A DNA stretch of 64,000 bases from an uncultured Nitrospira sp. Its GTDB lineage: Bacteria; Nitrospirota; Nitrospiria; Nitrospirales; Nitrospiraceae. The stretch is from contig CABVRX010000004.1 in the NCBI GenBank assembly GCA_902500825.1, forward strand, positions 124,001 through 188,000. The letters run 5' to 3'. The notes below the pieces were generated by a model that had not been told where the DNA came from, ran no database searches, and was given only the letters and a program-made list of their open reading frames with translations. The position numbers were made by a program, and so were the translations under genes. Positions 18,187-27,429 of this stretch are shown here, one piece after another. The stretch's first letter is position 1. The number at the start of each line of letters is the position of its first letter.

Positions 18187-20760
18187 TTAAAGTTTCGCGG
18201 CAATCTTATCGATTGCATAGGCCTCGATGATATCGCCAGCTTTGACATCGTTGAAATTCTCGACACTCAAGCCACATTCATACCCCTGCTGCACTTCGCG
18301 CACATCGTCCTTAAAACGTCGCAACGAGGCGAGTTTGCCCTGATAGACCACCACATTGTCCCGAATCACTCGCACCCCAGCGCTGGAACGAGCGATTGTC
18401 CCATCAATGACATAGGACCCTGCCACAGCTCCGATCTTCGGAATCGTGAACACCTGCCGGACCTCGGCGCGTCCCAATGCACGCTCCTTCAGGGTAGGCT
18501 CAAGCAAACCTTCCATCGCAGCTTTGATGTCGGCAATGGCGTCATAAATGATCGTGTAGAGCCTGATATCGACACCCTGCTGTTCGGCCAATGCGGTCGC
18601 CTTCGGCTCCGGCCTGATATTGAACCCGATAATGATGGCTCGTGATGCAGAGGCAAGCAGGACGTCGGATTCCATGACTCCACCGACTCCGTTATGAATC
18701 ACACGGAGCTTGACGGCATCCGTCGACAGCTTTTCGACTGCGCCCGCCAATGCTTCGGACGATCCTTGCACGTCCGCCTTGATGACAATGGCCAATTCTT
18801 TCACAGATCCTTCTTGAATCTTCGCGAAGAGATCATCCAAGGTTACTTTCGCAGGACCGGCAAGTTCTGCTGCCCGCCGCTTTTGAGATCGCTCTTCTGC
18901 TATCTCTCGGGCGACTCTCTCATTGGAGACGACATGAAAGACGTCTCCCGCCGACGGAACGCCCGGCAATCCGATTACTTCCACCGGAATGGACGGTCCG
19001 GCCTGCTGCGCTTTTTCGCCACGATCATTGATGAGCGCCCGAACACGCCCGCTGAATGTTCCGACGACATACGCGTCCCCTGCCCGTAGAGTCCCGCTTT
19101 GGACCAATACAGTCGCAACGGGGCCTCGCCCCCGTTCGATCTTGGCTTCGATGACGGTGCCTTTGGCCTGCCTGTGCGGATCCGCTTTGAGTTCAAGCAC
19201 CTCCGCCTGAAGCAAAATCATTTCGAGGAGAGTATCCAGTCCCGTTTTTTGTTTGGCGGATACCTCGACCATGATGGTATCCCCGCCCCATGCTTCTGAG
19301 ATGAGCCCGTGTTCAGAGAGGGCATTTTTGACCCGATCAGGATTGGCGGTCGGTTTATCGATCTTATTCATCGCCACGATCAGGGGCACCCCCGCTGCCT
19401 TGGCATGGTGGATCGCTTCGATGGTTTGCGGCATGACGCCGTCGTCTGCTGCGACGACCAAAATGACGATATCCGTGACTTTGGCTCCGCGAGATCGCAT
19501 GGCCGTAAAGGCTTCATGGCCCGGAGTGTCAAGAAACGTTACTTGCTTACCGCGCACCGAGACGGTATAGGCGCCGATATGTTGGGTAATGCCGCCGGCT
19601 TCCCCTTCCGCCACGTTTGTTTGGCGAATCGCATCAAGAAGAGAGGTCTTCCCGTGATCGACATGGCCCATAATGGTCACCACCGGCGGCCGATGTTCGG
19701 GCCGTTCGTCACCACCCGTCTCCACTACATCCTGAAGCAATTCGTCCCCGACTTTCTCGACTGATATTTCAACTTTCACTCCGCTTTCTTCCGCAAAGAT
19801 CGAGGCGGCATCCAGGCTCATCGGTTGGTGAAACGTCAGCATTTGGCCCATGTCCATCAGCTTCCTAACGATGTCCGCCGGCCGCTGACCGATCAACTCG
19901 GCGAATTCTTTGACCGTCGTCCGTGGGGTGACTTTCACGCTCTTCCGGCGTGGTTTCGTGATTTCTGCGGGGGTGCTATGGTGTACATGCTTGGACCGGT
20001 CATCCCGCCGCTGCACCGGAATCGCACGAAGGTCCTGCCAACGGGCGGCATCCTCACGGAATTTCACATCTTGTTGTTGCTGCTGATCGTCCCTGGGGCG
20101 ACCTGGCTTTCGTACCTTCTTGTTCTTGTCCTTTTGTGCCTCTGCCTCGATAGCCTCGAAAGCCATGCTTTTCTTTTTGCCCGCCACAGACTCCGGAGTG
20201 GGCGTCCCGATCGTCGGCGGAGCGAGGGTCGGCTTTGCGGGCACCTCTACCTGCTTCGCAACGAGAGGCACCGGTACGGGCGGGGCAACCTCCACCGGGC
20301 TGTCTTCCCCTGGAAGGCCGTGATCGGCTAGACCACTACCGGGCTGCTCGGGGGATGAGGGCGGTATCAGTTCGGTGATTGAGGGCGCCGGCTGCGCAGA
20401 CAGCTCACCTTCAGCGATTGAAGTTGAAGAAATGGCTTCGATCGGTTCATCTTCTTTCTTTCGCTTGATGAGAATACGGCGCTTGTCGGGCTTGGGTGGT
20501 TCTTCAACGACGAGGCCCTTTGCCGCCACGGCTTTACCGTGACTGCCATGCTCCGCCGACTTTGCACGAAGCTCTCCTTCAATGTCCGCCCCCTGGCCTT
20601 TCGACTTTGAGCCCAGCTTGTCCAACGCTTTCTGAACGATCTCATCGTCGAGCGTACTGCTATGGGAGGAAACCGATGCTCCCATCTTCTTGAGCTCAGG
20701 GATGAGCACTCGATTTTCCATTCCTAACTTCTTCGCGAGTTCGTATACACGCATAGACAT
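18187..20760 (-). CDS. infB: Translation initiation factor IF-2
   Basis: GTPase that brings fMet-tRNA to the 30S subunit. At 857 aa from the chosen start, it has an N-terminal IF2_N helix bundle ([20 protein letters not shown]) and a long Pro/Lys/Glu-rich linker. A second IF2_N unit ([20 protein letters not shown]) comes next. The G domain has GHVDHGKT (365-372), DTPGHEAF and NKIDKP. Domains II-IV end with [19 protein letters not shown]. Two Met codons (20760 and 20754) are possible starts; the open frame goes further up only through a non-ATG start. It follows nusA by 16 bases. Confidence 0.97.
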   Translation of the reverse strand: MSMRVYELAKKLGMENRVLIPELKKMGASVSSHSSTLDDEIVQKALDKLGSKSKGQGADIEGELRAKSAEHGSHGKAVAAKGLVVEEPPKPDKRRILIKRKKEDEPIEAISSTSIAEGELSAQPAPSITELIPPSSPEQPGSGLADHGLPGEDSPVEVAPPVPVPLVAKQVEVPAKPTLAPPTIGTPTPESVAGKKKSMAFEAIEAEAQKDKNKKVRKPGRPRDDQQQQQDVKFREDAARWQDLRAIPVQRRDDRSKHVHHSTPAEITKPRRKSVKVTPRTTVKEFAELIGQRPADIVRKLMDMGQMLTFHQPMSLDAASIFAEESGVKVEISVEKVGDELLQDVVETGGDERPEHRPPVVTIMGHVDHGKTSLLDAIRQTNVAEGEAGGITQHIGAYTVSVRGKQVTFLDTPGHEAFTAMRSRGAKVTDIVILVVAADDGVMPQTIEAIHHAKAAGVPLIVAMNKIDKPTANPDRVKNALSEHGLISEAWGGDTIMVEVSAKQKTGLDTLLEMILLQAEVLELKADPHRQAKGTVIEAKIERGRGPVATVLVQSGTLRAGDAYVVGTFSGRVRALINDRGEKAQQAGPSIPVEVIGLPGVPSAGDVFHVVSNERVAREIAEERSQKRRAAELAGPAKVTLDDLFAKIQEGSVKELAIVIKADVQGSSEALAGAVEKLSTDAVKLRVIHNGVGGVMESDVLLASASRAIIIGFNIRPEPKATALAEQQGVDIRLYTIIYDAIADIKAAMEGLLEPTLKERALGRAEVRQVFTIPKIGAVAGSYVIDGTIARSSAGVRVIRDNVVVYQGKLASLRRFKDDVREVQQGYECGLSVENFNDVKAGDIIEAYAIDKIAAKL

Positions 20761-20776
20761 GAGACGGTTCCGTTTT

Positions 20777-21928
20777 CTATCCGCTCGTTGCTTCCTCGGC
20801 TCTGGCAGCCTGCCGCGCTTCTTCTTGCAACCGTTGAGCCTCGGCTTCCTCTGCAAGCGCGGCTTTGATTTCCTTATCGCGTTCGACTTTTTCTTTCTCG
20901 TATTCCGTGGCGCTGATAATATCGATCTTCCAGCCCGTTAAGCGGGCCGCAAGCCGAACATTCTGACCATTTTTGCCGATCGCCAAAGACAATTGCGAGT
21001 CGGCTGCGACCACGAGCGCCGACTTCTTCTCTTCGTCGATCCCTACCTTTTCGATCGTCGCAGGGTTCAACGCTTCGGCAATAAAGACTCTCGGGTCTTG
21101 AGTCCAGGTAATGATATCGATCTTCTCCCCACGCAATTCGCGAACGACGGCCTGCACGCGGGAGCCTTTTATCCCGACGCAGGCCCCCACCGGATCCACG
21201 GCCTTTTCACGCGACGTGACTGCGATCTTTGTCCGGTCTCCCGGCTCTCGAACAACCGATCTGATTTCGATGATCTTTTCCATGACTTCCGGCACTTCGA
21301 GTTCAAAGAGCTTCGCCACGAACTGCGGATGGCTACGGGACAGAATGACTTGTACATCCTTCGGCGTACGACGCACCTCCAGCAACATCGCCTTCACGCG
21401 ATCGCCGCGCCGATACGTTTCACGCGGGATCTGCTCTTGGATCGGCAGGACAGCCTCTGTCTTTCCGAGATCCACAAGGTAATTCCGCCGCTCCATGCCC
21501 AGGATGATTCCCGTCATGAGATCCCCTTGACGCGTCGAATATTCTTTTTGAACCGCTTCCCATTCCGCCTCGCGCACCTTCTGGAAGATGACTTGTTTCG
21601 CCGTCTGTGCGGCAATTCTCCCCAATTCGTTCATTTCAATCAGCGATCCGATTTCATCGCCGACCTCCGCTTCACTATCATATTGACGAGCCTCTTGAAG
21701 GGAAATCTCCGCTTTGGGATTGCTGACCGTTTCGACGATGATCTTCTTGGAAACAACGGAAATTTCGCCCGTCTTTGGGTCGATCTCCACTTGGATGTTT
21801 TCGGCCTGGCCGAACCGTTTTTTCGCGGCTGTCTGCAGGGCGGATTCAATGGCCCCGATGACTCGGGCTTTGTCGATTCCTTTCTGACGCCCGATCTCGT
21901 CGATCACTGAAATCAGTTCTCGGTTCAT
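20777..21928 (-). CDS. nusA: Transcription termination/antitermination factor NusA
   Basis: Binds RNA polymerase and nascent RNA in pausing, termination and rRNA antitermination. The 383-aa protein has the N-terminal domain ([18 protein letters not shown]), an S1 domain ([23 protein letters not shown]) and two KH domains ([38 protein letters not shown]). It stops soon after KH2 with a charged Glu/Ala tail, so the acidic-repeat domains of the longer proteobacterial protein are absent. It sits in the conserved rimP-nusA-infB order. Confidence 0.97.
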   Translation of the reverse strand: MNRELISVIDEIGRQKGIDKARVIGAIESALQTAAKKRFGQAENIQVEIDPKTGEISVVSKKIIVETVSNPKAEISLQEARQYDSEAEVGDEIGSLIEMNELGRIAAQTAKQVIFQKVREAEWEAVQKEYSTRQGDLMTGIILGMERRNYLVDLGKTEAVLPIQEQIPRETYRRGDRVKAMLLEVRRTPKDVQVILSRSHPQFVAKLFELEVPEVMEKIIEIRSVVREPGDRTKIAVTSREKAVDPVGACVGIKGSRVQAVVRELRGEKIDIITWTQDPRVFIAEALNPATIEKVGIDEEKKSALVVAADSQLSLAIGKNGQNVRLAARLTGWKIDIISATEYEKEKVERDKEIKAALAEEAEAQRLQEEARQAARAEEATSG

Positions 21929-21981
21929 ACGTCACGCTCCTGCATCCGGTTACCGCTTACAATCTCCAAACTCTCCATCCC

Positions 21982-22488
21982 CTAAATTTTCACGACCAGC
22001 TTCGCCTCAGCAATCATCGCTCGATCCAGCCTCACCGTCTGGGGTGCCCGCGATACGGCCACGGTCAGGATCACCGCCTGCTCATCCACATGCACCAGTC
22101 GCCCAGTGACCCTCCATTGACCTTCGAGCGGTTGCCGAAGTTTGAGGCTCACCTGTTTTCCAACTGCCCGTTGATAGTCTTGAGATCTCTTGAAGGGCCG
22201 ATCGAGACCCGGAGAAGAGACTTCAAGCGTATAGGCATGGGGGAACGGATCGACTACGTCGAGCGCCGGTCCTAGGGCCTTATGTGCCTGCTCACAATCT
22301 GCGATGCCGACTCCACCCGATTTATCGATCAGAACACGAACGACCGAGCGAGGGCCTTGCCCCACACACACCACATCAACCAACTCAAGTCCGAGCGTCC
22401 AGAGGATCGGCGAAATGACTTCGCGCAACCGGTCGGCAACCGGCTTCTGACCATTGACCGGGTTGCTCACCTCATTTTCTTTTGACAT
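21982..22488 (-). CDS. rimP: Ribosome maturation factor RimP
   Basis: A 168-aa 30S assembly factor. Recognisable parts are SPILWTLGLELVDVVCVGQGPRSVVRVLIDKSGGVGIADCEQ, followed by VSSPGLDRPFKRSQDYQRAVGKQV, the usual RimP core, and a C-terminal Sm-like domain. The frame is open 23 codons further upstream, but that part would read through the terminator hairpin. The ATG at 22488 fits the family. It heads rimP-nusA-infB. Confidence 0.94.
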   Translation of the reverse strand: MSKENEVSNPVNGQKPVADRLREVISPILWTLGLELVDVVCVGQGPRSVVRVLIDKSGGVGIADCEQAHKALGPALDVVDPFPHAYTLEVSSPGLDRPFKRSQDYQRAVGKQVSLKLRQPLEGQWRVTGRLVHVDEQAVILTVAVSRAPQTVRLDRAMIAEAKLVVKI

Positions 22489-22498
22489 GTGTCCAAAC

Positions 22499-22522
22499 AA
22501 AAAAGTGGGCGTGAGCCCACTT
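22499..22522 (-). terminator. Terminator-like hairpin just upstream of rimP
   Basis: On the minus strand an 8-bp stem (aagtgggc at 22515-22522 in transcribed order, loop tcac, partner gcccactt) is followed directly by a run of T residues. That is a normal intrinsic terminator. It lies 45 bases after the D-amino-acid transaminase stop and only about ten bases before the rimP ATG. Confidence 0.65.
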
Positions 22523-22567
22523 ACAGAGGGAGCACCATACCATGCACCCCAATGCAAAGCAAGGGTG

Positions 22568-23407
22568 CTAGCCGGTCAACAGGGCCCAGCGAGCCGCCAG
22601 CGCCTTTGTGAGAAGACCCGGTTGGCCCGAGCCGATGGGTTTCCCATCGATCTGCACAACCCCGAGTACTTCGAGCGTGGTTCCGGTCAGAAATACCTCA
22701 TCCGCACGATACAGGAGATCGATTGGTATGAATCGTTCTTCAATCGCTACGCCTTCCTTTTTCGCCAACTCTAACACCACGGTTCGTGTGACGCCGGATA
22801 GAATGCGCGAACCTTCGGGAGCCGTGATGACATGCCCATCTTGAATCACCATGACATTGCTCACCGCACCTTCCATGACAAAGCCATCTCTGACCAAGAT
22901 TGTTTCGAAGACACCGGCCTTCCTCGCTTCTTCACGGGCAAGGACGTTGGCCAGGAGATTGACGCTTTTGATATCGCAGCGCCCCCAGCGAAAATCCTCC
23001 CTGGTACATGCGCTGACGCCGGCCCGACGGATTTCTGGTGCCAAGGGATGAAACTCTCTAATGGTCATGACGACCGTCGGGAGAATATCAGAGGGGAAAC
23101 TATGCTCACGGGGAGCCACCCCTCTGGTAAGCTGAATGTAGATCTTGGCATCTTGATATCCGGCCAGACTGAGTCCTTGTTGAATCCACCGCGTCCATTG
23201 AACAGTGCTATATGGTTGACGAAGCGAGAGTTCTCTTGCACTCCGATCCAACCGAGCAAGATGTGCGGTCAGCTCGAACGGGCTTCCTCGATAGGTTCGA
23301 ATGACTTCGTAGACGGCGTCTCCGAATTGGAATCCCCGATCGTCGATGGAAATATTCGCTTCTTCCCAAGGAAGAAAGCGGCCGTTGATGAATGCAATGT
23401 CGGGCAT
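22568..23407 (-). CDS. dat: D-amino-acid transaminase (class IV aminotransferase)
   Basis: PLP enzyme that probably interconverts D-alanine and D-glutamate, supplying cell-wall precursors. In the 279-aa protein the catalytic lysine is K147 in RCDIKSVNLLANVL. RGVAPREHSFP carries the R100-x-H102 pair typical of D-amino-acid transaminases rather than branched-chain ones. DRGFQFGDAVYEVIRTY and GTTLEVLGV support the family. A branched-chain or aminodeoxychorismate role is less likely. It starts four bases after the chagasin-like gene. Confidence 0.88.
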   Translation of the reverse strand: MPDIAFINGRFLPWEEANISIDDRGFQFGDAVYEVIRTYRGSPFELTAHLARLDRSARELSLRQPYSTVQWTRWIQQGLSLAGYQDAKIYIQLTRGVAPREHSFPSDILPTVVMTIREFHPLAPEIRRAGVSACTREDFRWGRCDIKSVNLLANVLAREEARKAGVFETILVRDGFVMEGAVSNVMVIQDGHVITAPEGSRILSGVTRTVVLELAKKEGVAIEERFIPIDLLYRADEVFLTGTTLEVLGVVQIDGKPIGSGQPGLLTKALAARWALLTG

Positions 23408-23411
23408 TGGC

Positions 23412-23750
23412 TCAATCCCTTGATGGTGGCTCTGCTTCTATTCTGAACAAACGCCGGTCTTCCGCGGTAAACTTCCATCCCATGCGCTTTTCAAAAATCA
23501 GCTCATAAGTCCCTGACTGCACGGCTTTAAATTCGAAAATACGTTGCCCGTTTTCCACAGCGTTATTGCTCGCGATGCGAAGAAACTCATCACTGAGAAG
23601 CGCAAGCCTTTGAGTATCGTAAGACGGCACCCACTGTTCGCCTCTGGTGCGATCTTCCCATAGATGGATGAAGAATGACTGGTCGACCGTGACCTTGCGG
23701 TGGTCGCTGCCGTCCAACGCGGCGTGGTGATCGGTACTGGGAATACTCAC
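23412..23750 (-). CDS. Chagasin-like (inhibitor family I42) protein
   Basis: A 112-aa all-beta protein resembling chagasin-type inhibitors of papain-like cysteine peptidases. It has a Trp-containing loop WEDRTRGEQW (31-40) where the family has NPTTGYxW, then GQRIFEFKAVQSGTYELIF and an EKRMGW loop (87-92) in place of the RPW loop. Two of the three inhibitory loops are therefore diverged. No signal peptide is seen, although most bacterial I42 proteins are exported. It lies four bases from dat. The inhibitor function is inferred from fold pattern only. Confidence 0.65.
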   Translation of the reverse strand: MSIPSTDHHAALDGSDHRKVTVDQSFFIHLWEDRTRGEQWVPSYDTQRLALLSDEFLRIASNNAVENGQRIFEFKAVQSGTYELIFEKRMGWKFTAEDRRLFRIEAEPPSRD

Positions 23751-23800
23751 ATCGATAGCCTGATCCGGGTTATTGAAGACCGTTCAGCCGGATTTCCCTT

Positions 23801-24118
23801 TTACATTTTCCGCCGAGGGCCGATCAGAATATCGTCTCCGTCCACCCGGACTTCGTAGCTTCCGACACAGTAGCCGCCGCCGTCGATGCCTTGCCCATTT
23901 CTGATATCGAACGCCAGGTCATGCCAGGGGCACGCGATGACATATCCTTTCAGTCTCCCCTCAATGAGCGGTCCACCCTCATGGGGGCAGCTATTATGGA
24001 TGGCGTACAACTTTCCCTCGACGTTAAACAACGCGATCGGGCGGTCATTGATCTTGACGATCTTTGATTTGCCCGGAGGCAATTCATCTATCTGCGCAAC
24101 CTTTTGAAAGACATCCAT
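23801..24118 (-). CDS. Rieske [2Fe-2S] ferredoxin
   Basis: A 105-aa soluble Rieske protein of the dioxygenase-ferredoxin / NirD-like type. Cluster ligands are C44 and H46 (SCPHEGGPL) and C63 and H66 (CPWHDLAFD). No membrane anchor or catalytic domain is present, so it should act as a small electron carrier for an unidentified oxygenase or reductase. It follows the DUF192 gene by about 30 bases on the same strand. Confidence 0.9.
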   Translation of the reverse strand: MDVFQKVAQIDELPPGKSKIVKINDRPIALFNVEGKLYAIHNSCPHEGGPLIEGRLKGYVIACPWHDLAFDIRNGQGIDGGGYCVGSYEVRVDGDDILIGPRRKM

Positions 24119-24151
24119 CGTGCGAACTTCCTCTTGCTTGCCTCCTAGACT

Positions 24152-24652
24152 TTACATGCGAAGGGCATACTTGAGCTCGTCGTTTTTTGCAACTCCGGCT
24201 TTCTTAATGAAACCCGATTCTGCCTGTATCACATACCGAACAGATTCGGGCGGCGGACCGAAAAAGGGACAAGGATCTTTAGCGCATGGCTCCGCATGTT
24301 CCAGTATATGCACCACATGATGACTCTCGTCCACCCACAGAATATCGACGGGGAATCGATACTCCTTGGTCGTCACACGATGCATCCCGTTTTGCTCAAA
24401 GATATAAAGCATGCCGCCGTTTGGAGGCAATACGTCGCGAAAGGCAAGCCCAAAGAGCAACTTCTCCGGCGTGTCCGCCACTTCGGCCTCCAGCTCGACA
24501 CCGTTCGGGAAGGTAACGACGATGACGCTTGACTCCTTGCGTTCGACGAGGAAAACCGACGCGCTCATCAGGAGAAGGGCGAGCAGGATCATCATGATGA
24601 TCCGCTTCTTCCGCTGTTCTCGATTGCTCGCCGGGGCTTGATCAGGTGCCAT
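24152..24652 (-). CDS. DUF192 family membrane-anchored protein
   Basis: A 166-aa protein with a basic N-terminus (REQRKKR), one membrane helix (IIMMILLALLLMSASVFLV) and an exported DUF192 domain. The domain shows VEVADTPEKLLFGLAFRD-type features, the mid-region GGMLYIFEQNGMHRVTTKEYRFPVDILWVD and a C-terminal IQAESGFIKKAGV. Its function is unknown. Upstream in-frame starts exist (ATG 24700, TTG 24706) and no strong ribosome site decides between them. An acidic Cys pair in EPCAKDPCPFF is an insertion not usual in the family as I know it. Confidence 0.8.
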   Translation of the reverse strand: MAPDQAPASNREQRKKRIIMMILLALLLMSASVFLVERKESSVIVVTFPNGVELEAEVADTPEKLLFGLAFRDVLPPNGGMLYIFEQNGMHRVTTKEYRFPVDILWVDESHHVVHILEHAEPCAKDPCPFFGPPPESVRYVIQAESGFIKKAGVAKNDELKYALRM

Positions 24653-24800
24653 TGTTATGGTGACCGACGCTCTCTTTCGCTGTTGGGCCCAATGGCCCAT
24701 GCGCAATAATGACCTAGGTCTTCTGACCGGATTCCGTTCAGTTGACTTAGAAAAGAATCACGGAATAAAATGTCGCTTCGCGTATCTGCTCGCCATATAG

Positions 24801-25220
<420 letters not shown>

Positions 25221-25244
25221 CCTTCTGGAAGTGAATTATCGTAG

Positions 25245-25281
25245 GGCCCTGGTTCCGGTGGAACCAGGGCCTTTTGTTTTT
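25245..25281 (+). terminator. Intrinsic terminator of the ferredoxin gene
   Basis: A perfect 12-bp stem (ggccctggttcc, loop ggt, ggaaccagggcc) is followed by TTTTGTTTTT, 25 bases after the ferredoxin stop. Confidence 0.9.
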
Positions 25282-25296
25282 CTGGAAGGTTGCGGC

Positions 25297-25337
25297 AGAA
25301 AAATAAGAAGGCCTCGGTGTGTTACACCGAGGCCTTC
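25297..25337 (-). terminator. Intrinsic terminator of the cupredoxin gene
   Basis: A perfect 14-bp stem (gaaggcctcggtgt at 25307-25320 and its complement at 25324-25337, loop gtt). Read on the minus strand it is followed by TTATTTTT. It lies 23 bases after the cupredoxin stop, back to back with the ferredoxin terminator. Confidence 0.88.
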
Positions 25338-25360
25338 TCACTACTCGATAGGGAAATACA

Positions 25361-25837
25361 TTACTTCAGCATAAGCAACTTGCCACCGACATGGGCCGGA
25401 TGCAAGTGGCAACGATATTCAAGGACATTCCCCGCTGCATAAAACAAATCGCTGGTTGGAACGCCGATGTATCGCGTTTCTCCTGGCTTGAGCACCAACT
25501 TGGTATCCAAGACAAATGGTCCCGATTGATTGACCGCGGCACTCAGATGAAAGCCATGTTCGGCAGCGGAATTATTCGTTACTTTTAACAGAACCGGAGC
25601 GCCTGGACGCGTCTTAAAATCGATGACTGTCGTGGGAGGATACCACGCCTTCATGTTGCCGATTTCGACAGTGAAGAACGACGCATCCACGGTCAGCTCT
25701 TTAAACGGCTGCCCGACGACGGTACCGGTTTCCAGGTCACCGGTCTCAACACCACCCGCTTGAAGCGCATACGAACCAGATGCCCCAGCCAATACCACTC
25801 CAAGGCCGAGGAAGACCGCCAACAATGTCTTGCTCAT
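25361..25837 (-). CDS. Periplasmic cupredoxin-domain protein
   Basis: A 158-aa protein with a signal peptide (KTLLAVFLGLGVVLAGASGSYA) and one cupredoxin fold. Candidate copper ligands are H94 or H97 (AAEHGFHL), C143, H146 or H149 (YRCHLHPAHVGG) and M156. The C-terminal loop is unusually His-rich, so the metal site may differ from a plain blue-copper centre. It resembles nitrosocyanin/plastocyanin-like exported proteins of nitrifiers. A role in periplasmic electron transfer or copper handling is inferred. AAGGGGGG lies before the ATG. The gene stands alone with its own terminator. Confidence 0.85.
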   Translation of the reverse strand: MSKTLLAVFLGLGVVLAGASGSYALQAGGVETGDLETGTVVGQPFKELTVDASFFTVEIGNMKAWYPPTTVIDFKTRPGAPVLLKVTNNSAAEHGFHLSAAVNQSGPFVLDTKLVLKPGETRYIGVPTSDLFYAAGNVLEYRCHLHPAHVGGKLLMLK

Positions 25838-26150
25838 GACTACCCCCCTTGCGAGAAAAGAAGAGATAAATTGAGGCTTGTGAAATCTATGATGTCAAAA
25901 TTGGAGGACGTGCAGGATTTTGGTACTGTGCACCTTTCATCTATTTTCTATGCACCGATGTATCAACACTGACCACATCACACGATGCTCCTTATAGCAT
26001 AGGGTTCAAAACGGAAGCAACTGATCCGATCTCAACTTAACACTGCAAAGAGGCAGGAGTTACCGGCAAAAACGACGCTGCATGGATTTTGCCTGTCCTC
26101 GGCTTAAGTATTTTCCGAAGATTCCGATACGGCAGTTGAGGAGCTACAGA
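25838..26150. other. Divergent intergenic region
   Basis: About 310 bases between the divergent cupredoxin and CBS genes. On the cupredoxin side TTGACA occurs at about 25895-25900 (minus strand) with only a poor -10 match downstream. No RNA gene or repeat is evident. Confidence 0.4.
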
Positions 26151-26765
26151 ATGCCCATCATTCTGGCGGTCAATGGAATCGTTGAGACGTATCCGGTCAA
26201 ACCGGTTGGCCCACGAAATGGCCGCGCCGAATCTGCCGGAGAACGCGAGCATCATGGCCGACAATCTTCTTCCTTGGATCACTCAGCCTTGGCAGCACAA
26301 ACAGCTTATCAACAGCAGAGTATGGAACGGCCACACGTGAAGCCTGCAATCCTGGCTCGCGATCTGATGAGTGCTCCGGTTCTCTCTCTTGCATCCGACA
26401 GCACCTTGCTGGACGCCTGGACAAGCATGTCGCAGAGAGGATTTCACCATGTCCCCATCACATCAATGCACGACACCCTCGTCGGGATGGTGTCGTATAG
26501 CGACCTCCTCCACCATGTCCCGGAACTTATCACGGCGACCGATACGCGACAGGCCGCCAGGCGGCGATTGGCTGAAATCATGACGCTTCGAGTGATTTCT
26601 GCCACACCCGTGACAGAGGTCCGTGAAATTGCCCGCGTCATGCTGGATGAACGGATTCATGCGGTTCCGATCTTGGATCACAATCGCTGTCTCGTGGGTA
26701 TCCTGACAATCCGAGATCTGCTGCAGGGAATCGCGAACCACGGCCCTCTCGAACTCTGGACCTAA
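26151..26765 (+). CDS. CBS-domain pair protein
   Basis: A 204-aa protein with a low-complexity N-terminal ~75 residues (Gln/Ser/His rich) and two CBS domains: ARDLMSAPVLSLASDSTLLDAW with GMVSYSDLLHH, and AEIMTLRVISATPVTEVREIARVM with GILTIRDLLQGI. Such modules bind adenine nucleotides and act as energy or redox sensors. The partner is unknown. The frame is open 23 codons earlier, but GAGGAG eight bases before the ATG at 26151 fixes the start. Confidence 0.85.
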   Translation: MPIILAVNGIVETYPVKPVGPRNGRAESAGEREHHGRQSSSLDHSALAAQTAYQQQSMERPHVKPAILARDLMSAPVLSLASDSTLLDAWTSMSQRGFHHVPITSMHDTLVGMVSYSDLLHHVPELITATDTRQAARRRLAEIMTLRVISATPVTEVREIARVMLDERIHAVPILDHNRCLVGILTIRDLLQGIANHGPLELWT

Positions 26766-26846
26766 CTGACCCTTCTCCGACACATCCTCAGTACCAATTA
26801 ACGCCGGGTCTTCCGCGCCGATCCTCTTTGTCACAGGCTTCCTCGA

Positions 26847-27353
26847 TCAAGACAGATTGGTCCATTGTGAGAACGTCGCTGCTTGACCGAGAGGGCTTCC
26901 GACAGAATCGATCACGTTCCAGATCAAGGCTTGCTCGACGCGAAAACGCCTCCCGGTTGAAGAGATTCGTACTCCTCGATATCCGTCGAAATAGCCATCG
27001 GTTCTTGCTTGTGTCAACATCCGGTCTCGTTCGGCCCGGTCATCCGGCTCTGCCGTGAGTCGCGACGGCGTCCTGATGAATTGATCCCAGGACAATTCCC
27101 ACAAGTCCAAGGCGGTTTGATTGCCATAGTTCAAGATCGGGTCTACCCCCACCCCGTGCGACACGACGACAATGGATGCTTCGAACAACAAGCGGGCCTG
27201 CTGATGTGCATCGAGTGTCCGCTCGACCAGATCTTTTCCTATCCAATGACGATAGCTGTCCAGCAACGCCTGACTCCATTCCACAATGCGTGGCTCGTTC
27301 CACGGTGCGGTATTCACAAGCGTGGTGGTAACACGACTGACGTGACAGGGCAA
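26847..27353 (-). CDS. MEKHLA domain-containing protein
   Basis: A protein of up to 168 aa that matches the PAS-like MEKHLA domain along its whole length: [63 protein letters not shown] and GQAATFSQW near the end. In plants this domain ends HD-ZIP III factors. Stand-alone bacterial copies are uncharacterised. The start is uncertain: the frame begins with TTG at 27353 and a GTG lies at 27317, neither with a clear ribosome site. It is divergent from leuC. Confidence 0.82.
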   Translation of the reverse strand: MPCHVSRVTTTLVNTAPWNEPRIVEWSQALLDSYRHWIGKDLVERTLDAHQQARLLFEASIVVVSHGVGVDPILNYGNQTALDLWELSWDQFIRTPSRLTAEPDDRAERDRMLTQARTDGYFDGYRGVRISSTGRRFRVEQALIWNVIDSVGSPLGQAATFSQWTNLS

Positions 27354-27367
27354 GCCTCACAGACACC

Positions 27368-27398
27368 TTGTCAAGACCATGGGATTCCTCTGTATAAT
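27368..27398 (+). promoter_or_regulatory. Candidate promoter for leuCD
   Basis: A perfect TATAAT (27393-27398) with TTGTCA 19 bases before it (27368-27373). The start point would be about 25 bases before the leuC ATG, leaving no room for a leader peptide. The spacer is longer than optimal. Confidence 0.55.
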
Positions 27399-27429
27399 AG
27401 GACGTTGGCTTAACAAAGTAGGAGTACAG

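Noticed and set aside
20993-21910. Plus-strand open frame of 305 codons opposite nusA
   Set aside because: Antisense shadow of nusA, with His/Arg/Leu-rich composition and no motif.
25245-25337. Two adjacent strong hairpins considered as a small RNA gene
   Set aside because: Each has a T-run in the direction of a neighbouring gene and is explained as a terminator of the ferredoxin and cupredoxin genes.
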